Source: Paraburkholderia ribeironis (GTDB taxonomy: Bacteria; Pseudomonadota; Gammaproteobacteria; Burkholderiales; Burkholderiaceae). Taken from it: a stretch of 64,000 nucleotides of DNA. Both the position numbers and the translations under genes were made by a program. The notes under the pieces are model-generated. The model made no database searches. It saw only the letters and a program-made list of their open reading frames with translations, and had not been told where the DNA came from. Location: contig NZ_CYGX02000045.1 in the NCBI RefSeq assembly GCF_900019265.1, positions 98,327-162,326 of the forward strand, in the 5' to 3' direction. Shown here one piece after another: positions 17,824 to 25,707 of the stretch (within the stretch, counting starts at the first letter, position 1; each line of letters opens with the position of its first letter).

Positions 17824-18413
17824 CGAAGGAACCTTTCCAGGTAATCCAGGTAAGCGTTGACCGGGCAAGTCGAAGACAGCTCACACTCTGCTTCTGAACG
17901 CCGGATAGATGAATTGGGCTCCCTGAGTTGCGTGAGATCGTCTCCAGACTCAACGCATCGCTTAACCACGAGCCACGAGCCACGAGCCACGAGCCACGAG
18001 CCACGAGACAGCAGTGCTCGCCCGGCGACTGGCTTCAATTTTATAAGTGAAGCGGCCGCCGTAATCAAGCTGTCGATGCGCTCAATGACCACCTCGCGAC
18101 GGATGGCTCCGGCGAATCAGCGTGCGAATCGAGTGCGGTGCACACCATCAAAACCGGCCCAGCGCCCGCTCGGCACAGAAACGAACGCTCGTGCTCTCGC
18201 CAATCATGCGCGAGCATGGTCTGTTTCCAACCAGGCGTGCGCTTGCCTTGCTTGACCTCGGTCCCGCTCTTGTCCTAGCCTTTTAGGCGTTCGTCCGGGA
18301 TGCGTATGGACGACCGGGATTCCTTGCAGGCAAGGCGGTAAACGGAAAGGACTGGCAAGCTGTCCGCCGGTCGCTCTTTTCATGCATGCGTATCGTCACA
18401 AAGGCACAACGCG
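17824..18413. other. Divergent intergenic region with a heptamer array
   Basis: This 590-base gap lies between the leftward YqhA gene and the rightward Na/Pi symporter gene. It contains six perfect copies of a 7-bp unit at 17966-18007. Nothing else is recognisable. Confidence 0.5.
17966..18007. repeat. Heptanucleotide tandem repeat, 6 perfect copies of CCACGAG
   Basis: Forty-two bases are an uninterrupted array of CCACGAG. The unit is not a multiple of three and lies outside genes. Perfect copies imply recent slippage, so copy number may vary between strains. It lies about 140 bases ahead of the YqhA start, in its upstream region. Confidence 0.95.
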
Positions 18414-20105
18414 ATGATTCCTTCTCCTGCGGGAGTAGATCCGGTCGGTCTCAACCTGGTTGAGATATTCGGACTGTTGATCGGTGGCCTTGCCCTTTTC
18501 CTTCTCGGCCTGGAGTTCCTGACGGGGGGGCTGAAGGCGATTGCCGGATCGAGACTACAGGCGCTCTTGAGCATGCTGACCGCGAGCCGGATCCGCGGTG
18601 TGCTGGCCGGCGCTGCCGTGACAGCGCTGCTGAATTCATCGACCATCACCACGGTGCTGATGGTCGGATTCGTGTCCTCGGGGTTGATGACGTTGGACCA
18701 GTCGGTGCCGATGATCATGGGCGCGAATATCGGCTCGACGTTCACTGCGCAAATCATTGCGTTCGACGTCTCGAAGCTCACGCCGTTCATGCTGGCGATC
18801 GGCTTTTTGCTGCATGCATTCGGCCCCCGTGAACTGCTGCGGCAGCTTGGCCGTGTGGTCCTTGGGCTGGGTCTGCTGTTTCTGGGCATCCAGGTGATGG
18901 GCGACGCGACACGTCCGTTGCGCACGTTTCAGCCGTTCATCGACGCGATGCAGGACATGAAGAACCCGCTGGTCGGCGTCATCGTGGGTGCGGTTTTTAC
19001 GGCCATCGTGCAAAGCTCCGCGGCCACCCTGGCGATTGTGATCGCGCTGGGAGCTCAAGGCCTGATGCCGCTCGAAGCGGGCATCGCGCTGATTCTGGGC
19101 GCGAACATCGGCACCTGCGGAACGGCGCTGCTCGCGGCGATCGGCAAGCCGCCCGAAGCACTCCAGGTGGGCGTGGTGCATCTGGTGTTCAATTTTCTGG
19201 GCATCGTGTTCTGGATTTTCTTCATTCCGCAAATGGCGGACCTGGTCCGCTATATTTCACCGTCCCATCCGGAGCTGGAGGGGGTCGCGAGACTGGCGGC
19301 CGAAACGCCACGCCAGGTGGCCAATACCCACACGCTCTTCAGTGTGGCAAGCATGCTGATCCTGATCTGGTTCACCGGACCGATCGCGCGGCTCGCGCAG
19401 TTCCTCGTGCCGAAGCGGGCGCCGGGGACAAAGCGGGCGGGCGAGCCGCTCTACCTCGACAAATCATCGCTGACCGTGCCTTCGGTCGGACTCGAGCGGG
19501 TGCGCATCGAGCTGACGCGGCTGGGTCAGAATGTGCTGGAGACCGTTCGACGCGGCTCACAGTTGTTCTCCACCGGCACCATCGAAGAGATCAATCTTCT
19601 GCTGGACCGCGACAAGGAAACCGACCGGCTCGCCTCGGAGATTCTTCACTATTTGGGCCAACTATCGCAGGTGGACCATTCGGAGGATGAAGGCCGGCAC
19701 ATGGTCGGCTTCACGCAGATCGTGTCGAAACTCGAGAGCATCAGCCGCATTGTCGGGACCAATCTGATATCCGCCAGCCAGCAAAGACTGACGCATCAGA
19801 TCGACCTCGTGCGATTGCGCGACACGGCGACGATGCAATTCACCGACGCCGTGCTGCTTAATCTCGAACAGGCGATTCACACGATCGGTGAGGGCGACGC
19901 GAGCGACACGTCCCAGGTCATCGCGGCGAAAGCCGAAATCGACAGGTTGGCGGCGGCGGCGCGTCAGGTCGTGCTTGCCAGGCTTCAATTGGCGGACAAG
20001 GCCGACGTGCTGGCTTTCCGGTTGGCGATGGACCTGATCGAGCACGGCCGGCAGATTGCGCAACTCGCGAGGGCCATTGCGAAGAATGTCGAAGAGTTCC
20101 GATAG
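18414..20105 (+). CDS. Na/Pi cotransporter family protein with PhoU-like tail
   Basis: A 563-residue membrane protein of the NptA/YjbB family. Residues about 15-330 hold two inverted PF02690 repeats with the paired signatures LLNSSTITTVLMVGFVSSGL near 70 and IVQSSAATLAIVIALGAQGL near 197, plus GANIGSTFTAQ and GANIGTCGTA. These QSS/NSS motifs form the Na+ and phosphate sites. Residues about 360-560 are a helical PhoU-like domain (RLGQNVLETVRRG) that may couple activity to phosphate status. In Proteobacteria such proteins act mainly in phosphate efflux or uptake. It appears to be a single-gene transcription unit ending in a small hairpin. No strong Shine-Dalgarno precedes this ATG. Confidence 0.9.
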   Translation: MIPSPAGVDPVGLNLVEIFGLLIGGLALFLLGLEFLTGGLKAIAGSRLQALLSMLTASRIRGVLAGAAVTALLNSSTITTVLMVGFVSSGLMTLDQSVPMIMGANIGSTFTAQIIAFDVSKLTPFMLAIGFLLHAFGPRELLRQLGRVVLGLGLLFLGIQVMGDATRPLRTFQPFIDAMQDMKNPLVGVIVGAVFTAIVQSSAATLAIVIALGAQGLMPLEAGIALILGANIGTCGTALLAAIGKPPEALQVGVVHLVFNFLGIVFWIFFIPQMADLVRYISPSHPELEGVARLAAETPRQVANTHTLFSVASMLILIWFTGPIARLAQFLVPKRAPGTKRAGEPLYLDKSSLTVPSVGLERVRIELTRLGQNVLETVRRGSQLFSTGTIEEINLLLDRDKETDRLASEILHYLGQLSQVDHSEDEGRHMVGFTQIVSKLESISRIVGTNLISASQQRLTHQIDLVRLRDTATMQFTDAVLLNLEQAIHTIGEGDASDTSQVIAAKAEIDRLAAAARQVVLARLQLADKADVLAFRLAMDLIEHGRQIAQLARAIAKNVEEFR

Positions 20106-20421
20106 CACAGCGAGCCCTGCGTCGGGCAACAGTGATGCACTGTTGATTCGAGATTTTCTCGTAGCATTTTGCCGAGCAAAAATCATTAGGATAACGATAT
20201 AGACGGCCGCCATGAACTACGCATATCGGGAAGTATCGATATCGTCATGTATCGCGACAACCACGCGCGGTTGCTCCGCTAGCATGAAAGTTTTGCGGGC
20301 GCGACTGGCGGGTGAATTCGACCTTGCGCATTACGCAACGCCCGCGACAAATAAACACACGTCCCGCTCAGAATTTGATAGCCTTTGTCGGGCAGTGCAT
20401 CGAACTCAAGGAGGGCTGACC
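20106..20421. other. Intergenic region after the Na/Pi gene
   Basis: The region holds the small hairpin at 20127-20145, then AT-rich sequence leading to the 90-residue hypothetical gene. An open frame from 20212 runs into that gene, but the strong GGAGGG ribosome-binding site lies just before 20422, so I treat the extension as untranslated. Confidence 0.45.
20127..20145 (+). terminator. Hairpin after the Na/Pi symporter gene
   Basis: CAACAGTG and CACTGTTG form a perfect 8-bp stem with a 3-base loop, 22 bases after the stop. A weak T-rich stretch (ATTTTCTC) follows a little downstream. It is a probable but not classic terminator. Confidence 0.5.
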
Positions 20422-20694
20422 ATGCTGCGGTGGCTTGCTAATTGGGCTTCACATCACGCTCCCACTCCCGAGAAACAGGCTGAACGTGCGTTAACCAACT
20501 TACGCATGGAACTGTTTCAGGCAGAGCAACTTGTGCTGGATGCGCAGCTGCGCGCTGATTACTACCGGGCTCGTTTGACCTTTCTCGAGGAAGTGACGAA
20601 GAAAGGTATTGAGCAGGTGTCCGACGAGCGCAAAGGTCCGCAAGAGCCGTTACAGCCATTGAGGCCTGGACTCAAGCTAACCGCGGCTCAATAG
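20422..20694 (+). CDS. Small hypothetical protein with predicted helical/coiled-coil core
   Basis: Ninety residues, start fixed by AAGGAGGG 7 bases upstream. The centre (QAERALTNLRMELFQAEQLV and on to YYRARLTFLEEV) has heptad-like spacing of Leu and Ala and is probably one long alpha-helix that could dimerise. There is no signal peptide or membrane segment. I do not recognise a named family, although short proteins of this style are common in Burkholderiaceae. It converges on the DUF3597 gene, with a 12-bp repeat array and a strong hairpin between them. Confidence 0.7.
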   Translation: MLRWLANWASHHAPTPEKQAERALTNLRMELFQAEQLVLDAQLRADYYRARLTFLEEVTKKGIEQVSDERKGPQEPLQPLRPGLKLTAAQ

Positions 20695-20742
20695 CTTCGT
20701 TCGGGTAACGTTGGGGCAACGTCAATCGGGGCGTTGACTGCC

Positions 20743-20790
20743 GGATGCGAAGCGGGATGCAAAGAGGGATACAAAGAGGGATGCAAAGCG
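20743..20790. repeat. 12-bp tandem repeat, 4 imperfect copies
   Basis: Units begin GGATGCGAAGCG, then GGATGCAAAGAG, GGATACAAAGAG and GGATGCAAAGCG. The last unit supplies the start of the adjoining hairpin's left arm. The array is purine-rich, like the one at 57321. Confidence 0.85.
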
Positions 20791-20814
20791 GCCACCGCCA
20801 GGTGGCCGCTTTGC
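20783..20814. terminator. Perfect 14-bp hairpin between convergent genes
   Basis: GCAAAGCGGCCACC pairs fully with GGTGGCCGCTTTGC around a GCCA loop. It lies between converging genes (stops at 20694 and 20867). Neither side has a T-run, so it probably acts as a bidirectional barrier or 3'-end stabiliser. Confidence 0.65.
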
Positions 20815-20866
20815 GTTGCCCGAGCCGTTTGTGTCGGGTCATTCAGGCAGACCTCGCGACGAGCGC

Positions 20867-21268
20867 CTAACTTGCCAGGTCCGGCGGCAGTTTGCCACCG
20901 TTTGCCGCGAGGGCTTGCATCAGCTGCTTGTGCAGCCAGATGTTCATGCTCGCGGAGTCGTTCATGTCGCCGCTGTATTTCAATTCCTGCGCGAGTTGCT
21001 TACGATGATCGAGACTGCTGTCGACACCCAGTGCCTTCATCGTGTCGACAATCGAGGTGCGCCAGTTCAATGTTTGTCCGCTTTCGCTCACGAGCTGGTC
21101 CATGATCGCCGCGACGTCGACGTCGGTGAGTGGTGCGGGCGCCGCAGATGCGTCGGGTGCGGCAGCTTGCGCGTCAGCCGGATCCGGGGTCGGCTCCGCA
21201 GCGGGCGGAGGCTGGTCCGGCTTCGCTTTGCCGAAGAGCTTGTGCACGATGTCGCCGAAGATGCTCAT
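20867..21268 (-). CDS. DUF3597 domain-containing protein
   Basis: A 133-residue cytoplasmic protein. The N-terminal MSIFGDIVHKLFG is the conserved start of the family, followed by a Pro/Ala-rich linker (residues about 16-45). The DUF3597 core has VDVAAIMDQLVSESGQTLNW, TSIVDTMKALGVDSS and the C-terminal YSGDMNDSASMNIWLHKQLM. The fold is a small helical bundle, and the function is unknown. It resembles cytoplasmic stress-type proteins in having no signal or membrane segment. The gene is monocistronic. Confidence 0.9.
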   Translation of the reverse strand: MSIFGDIVHKLFGKAKPDQPPPAAEPTPDPADAQAAAPDASAAPAPLTDVDVAAIMDQLVSESGQTLNWRTSIVDTMKALGVDSSLDHRKQLAQELKYSGDMNDSASMNIWLHKQLMQALAANGGKLPPDLAS

Positions 21269-22060
21269 TCTAAAATCTCCGCAAATAGGTTAAGGGCGCA
21301 AGCCAACTTCGCTCGCGGGACGTACTTCCAATATCCTACGCGAACCGTATGTCAGCAGCGGGTCGATTTGTTTAGATTAGTTTAAAAACTGATCGGGTGC
21401 GAGCAACGCCGGCCGCGCGTCGTGTTGCAGTCCTACATTCGTGCATAGGGAAGCAATGCCGGCACGAACCATGCCGCAAATCGGATGCACGTCTCCTTTA
21501 ACTGTTTAGCGATGCGATCGGCTGCGCTGCGGCAGCGTACTCAGTGCTAGATCTCTGGTTTGGCACGACATTTTGACATTCGAACGAGACATCTAATCAT
21601 TCGGAATGCTAACCGCTTCATCGAACAATCGCGTGGACGAAACTGCTGACTTGTTTGGCGATCAGCATGGTCGAGTTGATATCTTCGGTGCGGCATGTCG
21701 ATGGTGAGGGTGATGAGGTATCCATATCTAAAACTAATATTCAATCTATTAGAAATGCTAAACAAATGAATCATGACGCATTGAATAGCGTTAATTCCCG
21801 ATATATTGAACATGTAGACGCTATTCAGCATAAAAGAGTGGTGTACTAGTAGAACTACTGATGCTGTAGTCAGACTACATTCCTACATTAAACAGCACGG
21901 AGATTCGCTAAACGCTAATCCGGCTGATCCGATTCTCCCGCTGGCAGGCACACGTGCTCGCAGTCACCCTGCGTCGTGGGCCTTCGCATCCGCAGTGAAC
22001 CCCATCCGACGCGCTCCGCTTTTTCGGCGTCCCCCAAAGTAGAATTTCGGAGAGACAGAT
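21269..22060. other. Long intergenic region, partly AT-rich, upstream of the GH3 gene
   Basis: Nearly 800 bases without a supported gene. Bases about 21715-21850 are markedly AT-rich compared with the surroundings, as in promoters or horizontally acquired spacers. I found no paired repeats, RNA gene or protein family. It must contain the promoter for the secreted glycosidase. Confidence 0.45.
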
Positions 22061-24271
22061 ATGCAGATGAAATTATGGCCGGCCGTCGCATTAGCGACGG
22101 CCGTATGCGTTGCCGCCCATGCGGAAGTTCCCGACTTTCCACTCGATTTCTCGCTCACTTCAACTGCCGTGAATGCGTTCGGGGCAGCTGCTGCGCATCA
22201 GCGCGCCGGCTCCCTCGTCAGCAAGATGACGCTCGACGAAAAGCTCCAGTTCATTCATTCGGAATACGCAATGTCCAGTGTGCCCGGCGGCGGCGCGGGC
22301 TACATTCAAGGCGTGTCGCGTCTGAACATTCCTGATCTGAATATGGTCGACTCCGCGACGGGCTCTGGCAGCACTTCGCAGGCGAGCACGACTTTCCCCG
22401 CAACTATCGCGCTTGCGGCGAGCTGGGATCGACGGCTGTCCACCGAATTCGGCAAGCAGGTCGCGATACAGCTGCGGGCGCAGGGCTTCGCAATGGGACT
22501 GGGTGGCGGCACGAATCTCGCACGCGAGCCGCGCGGCGGTCGGCTATTCGAGTATCTCGGCGAGGATCCGGTGCTCGCCGGTGAGATGCTCGCCGAGCGC
22601 ACCGACGGCACGCAGCGTCAGAAGGTCATCGCAACGATCAAGCACTATGCCGGCAATGAGCAGGAACACAATCGAGGGGGCGGCAACAGTCAGATCGACG
22701 AGCGCACATTGCGCGAAATCTATCTGTTGCCATTTGAAATTGCCGCGAGGAGTGCACAACCGGGCAACGTGATGTGCAGCTATAACCGGCTCAACGGCGA
22801 CTACGCGTGCGAGAACGCGCACCTGCTCAACGACGTGCTGAAGAACGACTGGCGCTTCGAAGGCCAGGTCCAGTCGGACTGGGGCGCGGCGCACAGCACG
22901 GCGAAGGCGATCAATGCCGGCCTCGATGAGGAAGAAGACGTTGGCTCGACCGTCTATCTGACGCCGGCCGCGGTCAAACAGGCGATCGCGAACGGCTCGG
23001 TGTCGACCGCGCGGCTCGATGACATGGTGCGACGCAAGTTGTACGTGATGATCCGCACCGGTGTGATGGACGATCCGCCGAAGGCCAGTACGATCGACTT
23101 CGCTGGCGCGAACGTATTTACGCAGGCAGTCGCTGAGCAATCGATGGTACTCCTGAAGAATGACAACAATCAGTTACCGCTCTCCGCCGCTTCGCTTTCG
23201 CGGATCGCGGTAATCGGCGGACACGCTGATGCGGCCGTGCTGACGGGCGGCGGCTCGGGCAATACGCGCGATCCGGTCACTGGATCATTCGCGGGTTGCG
23301 GCGGCTTGACGTTCGGCACGTCGACGGGGTGCAGCTGGTGGACCAATCCGTGGTTGAAGCTGAACGTGCCGATTGTTTCGGCGATCCATGCGCTCGCGCC
23401 GGCGGCGCAGGTGAGCTTCGCCGGCAACAGCGATCAGCAGACGCCATTCCGTGCGTACACGCAGCAGGAGATCGACCAGGCGGCGGCACTCGCGGGTCGC
23501 TCGGACGTCGCGGTGGTCGTTGTCGCACAGCCCGCCGGGGAAGACTTCGGCGATCTGCAAAGCCTGAGCCTCGCGAATCCGTCGAATCAGGACGCGCTTG
23601 TCGAAGCGGTGGCGAACGCCAATCCGCGTACGATCGTCATCGTGGAAAGCGGCAATCCGGTGCTGATGCCGTGGAAGGATCGCGTGGCCGCGATCGTCGA
23701 AGCGTGGTATCCGGGCGAAGGCGGCGGCAAGGCGATTGCGGACGTGCTGTTCGGCAAGGTCAATCCGTCTGGCAAGTTGCCCGTCACGTTCCCGATGCAC
23801 GATCAGGACACGCCGACCTGGGGGCAAAATGGCGCGTTCGAGCCGGACCCGGTCTACGCGGAAAAACTGGACATGGGCTACCGCTGGTATGACGCAAAGA
23901 ACATCGCGCCGATGTTCGAGTTCGGCTATGGGCTGTCGTACACGCACTTCGCCTACTCGGGGCTTTCCGTCATTCATCGCCCTGACGGCGCGATCGACGT
24001 GTTGTTCAACGTGCGCAACGATGGCCGCGTGGCCGGCGCGGAAGTACCGCAGGTGTACCTCGGCGTGCCGTATAGCGGCGAGCCGCCGCGACGTCTCGTC
24101 GGCTGGGAGAAGGTCGGTCTGAACCCCGGCGAAGCTCGCCGCGTGCGCATTACGATCCCCCAGCGCATGCAGAGCGTATGGGACACGTCGCGCAATAACT
24201 GGCGGTATGTGCCGGGCGGGACCGTGTATGTCGGGGCGTCGTCGCGCGATATCCGGCTCCAGGGAAGCTAG
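22061..24271 (+). CDS. Secreted glycoside hydrolase family 3 (beta-glucosidase-like)
   Basis: A 736-residue retaining beta-glycosidase. A signal peptide (MQMKLWPAVALATAVCVAAHA) sends it to the periplasm or outside. The N-terminal GH3 barrel has IKHYAGNEQEHNR and the nucleophile Asp273 in QSDWGA; the C-terminal alpha/beta domain has LKNDNNQLPL, ESGNPVLMPW and WYPGEGGGKAIADVLFG; a fibronectin III-like domain ends the protein (YGLSYTHF, VYVGASSRDIRL). Family members hydrolyse beta-glucosides, cello-oligosaccharides or xylosides; exact specificity is open. The start has GGAGAGACAG upstream. Its position beside polyphenol genes suggests, as inference only, release of sugar from plant phenolic glycosides. 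Confidence 0.92.
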   Translation: MQMKLWPAVALATAVCVAAHAEVPDFPLDFSLTSTAVNAFGAAAAHQRAGSLVSKMTLDEKLQFIHSEYAMSSVPGGGAGYIQGVSRLNIPDLNMVDSATGSGSTSQASTTFPATIALAASWDRRLSTEFGKQVAIQLRAQGFAMGLGGGTNLAREPRGGRLFEYLGEDPVLAGEMLAERTDGTQRQKVIATIKHYAGNEQEHNRGGGNSQIDERTLREIYLLPFEIAARSAQPGNVMCSYNRLNGDYACENAHLLNDVLKNDWRFEGQVQSDWGAAHSTAKAINAGLDEEEDVGSTVYLTPAAVKQAIANGSVSTARLDDMVRRKLYVMIRTGVMDDPPKASTIDFAGANVFTQAVAEQSMVLLKNDNNQLPLSAASLSRIAVIGGHADAAVLTGGGSGNTRDPVTGSFAGCGGLTFGTSTGCSWWTNPWLKLNVPIVSAIHALAPAAQVSFAGNSDQQTPFRAYTQQEIDQAAALAGRSDVAVVVVAQPAGEDFGDLQSLSLANPSNQDALVEAVANANPRTIVIVESGNPVLMPWKDRVAAIVEAWYPGEGGGKAIADVLFGKVNPSGKLPVTFPMHDQDTPTWGQNGAFEPDPVYAEKLDMGYRWYDAKNIAPMFEFGYGLSYTHFAYSGLSVIHRPDGAIDVLFNVRNDGRVAGAEVPQVYLGVPYSGEPPRRLVGWEKVGLNPGEARRVRITIPQRMQSVWDTSRNNWRYVPGGTVYVGASSRDIRLQGS

Positions 24272-24292
24272 GTCGTAGGCTCATCATGCATC

Positions 24293-24316
24293 CGGGCGCG
24301 GAACGTTCCGCGCCCG
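24293..24316. terminator. 24-bp perfect palindrome after the GH3 gene
   Basis: GGGCGCGGAACG is followed directly by its own reverse complement within a palindrome of 24 bases, 21 bases past the stop. It can form a long stem but has no T-run, only a TAAAAAT stretch. A transcription-end hairpin is the simplest reading; a binding site for a dimeric protein is the alternative. Confidence 0.5.
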
Positions 24317-24467
24317 TAAAAATCGAATCACGCCAATCGAACGCCCGATAAATAAAACAGAAAGCTGTTCGCGCTATTTCGCAACGCGGTTGGAAATACA
24401 GATAGCGCTGGATCAATTCCGATGTCTTGCGCTTATGGCAAGATTTCCGGACGGAGTCGGGTAGTGA

Positions 24468-24923
24468 ATGACCGCGCATGGCCGCGGCGGAAATTCGCCT
24501 GTCGATTTGCGCTGTTCCGCTCCCGCTTCGATCAGCCGGCACGCAACGCTGCCGGTTCAACAGGCTTCTGAAGGAGCATCGCATGGCAATTACCTGCATC
24601 GAATGGTGGAGCCGGATCACCGTGAGGCGTTCGTTCGTGATCCCGAGGCCAGCTTCGAGGCGGCCGGATTGTCCGACGAGGAACGCGATCTGATCCGCCG
24701 TCGCGATTGGCGCAGGCTGCTGCATTACGGTGTGATTTTCTTCATGCTCGAAAAACTCGGCGCGGTGGTCGGCGTGTCGAATTTGCATATTTACGCCGCG
24801 ATGCGCGGCGAAACACTGGAAGCGTTCCAGCGCACCCGAAACGCGCCGGGCGCGCTGTATTCGGTGGCTGGAAAATCCGCCGGGAAGCTTGATTGGGACA
24901 GTGCGGAGAAAGGAAACAACTGA
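24468..24923 (+). CDS. LigA-like (extradiol dioxygenase alpha-subunit family) protein, 5' end possibly frameshifted
   Basis: The conserved part is residues about 42-135 (YLHRMVEPDHREAFVRDPEA, AAGLSDEERDLIRRRDWRRL, LEKLGAVVGVSNLHIYAAMRG), which resembles the helical LigA fold of protocatechuate 4,5-dioxygenase alpha subunits and the C-terminal domain of gallate dioxygenase. The 40 residues before it look non-native. AAGGAG stands 6 bases ahead of an ATG at 24583 in another frame; one extra base after the next five would give MANYLHRMVEP. A one-base deletion (or error) just after the true start is therefore likely. The next in-frame ATG is 24603. No LigB catalytic subunit is in the window. Confidence 0.65.
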   Translation: MTAHGRGGNSPVDLRCSAPASISRHATLPVQQASEGASHGNYLHRMVEPDHREAFVRDPEASFEAAGLSDEERDLIRRRDWRRLLHYGVIFFMLEKLGAVVGVSNLHIYAAMRGETLEAFQRTRNAPGALYSVAGKSAGKLDWDSAEKGNN

Positions 24924-25707
24924 TACGTGGGTCGGGCGCTTCATATCAATGTTGCGCCGATCCTCATGACCAATCAGGTCATTGCCGCTTTTTCTTCTAA
25001 TGCCGGGCGAATACAGCGCGCACTACTGCAGGCCGGGCTGGATGCGATAGCGCGGCATAGCCTGCCAATTGCGCTGTCCATTCAGCGCATTTCAATTTCT
25101 TTCTTTCCCCATCTAAAAAAATTATTGCGTGTGGTCACGCGGTCTGCTGCACGCCGTGGGATCCGGACTCTGGCGTGACGCGCAAGCCCTGATGCGGCGG
25201 GCGTTTGAGCGGAAATGGTCGGGCTCGGATGTCATTGTCAATGCATTGCGGACGCGGTCGCATTCATGTTGTTCTGGTTAACCCCCAATTCCGCGCTATT
25301 GCCTGCCCGGATAACTTCGCGTCAAAACTCAGTGAACGCGATTACATGCCACATCACTCCGGCATTAGATGAACGAGCTGCCTTTCGAGGCTACGCGTTG
25401 TTCGCGGCATCTATTCAGGGAAGAGCAGACATGATTCCAGAGAGCCACCCATTCACGCAATTTAGATATCCGAAATAAGGTGGAGTGATCCTGCCGGAGA
25501 AGCATCGTGTGCCGCGACCCATTTGATCGCGGGCTCCGCCGTGCGTAGCCGCATGTACATGTCACGTTATGTCGAACGCTTGCGAAGCAACAATCATGTG
25601 GATGATCTGAAGAGACAATTTCCAGAAGCGAACTATTAAAAGAGGAGCTGTGAATTCATGAAGATGAGTCTGATGATCAATAAAGAAACCAAAGCGGGAG
25701 GCGAGGC
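24924..25707. other. Intergenic region before the tannase-family gene
   Basis: About 780 bases with only short unsupported frames. A purine-rich AAAGAGGAG with an ATG nearby (about 25637-25660) opens a short frame that leads nowhere recognisable. It probably carries the promoter and leader for the esterase gene. Confidence 0.4.
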
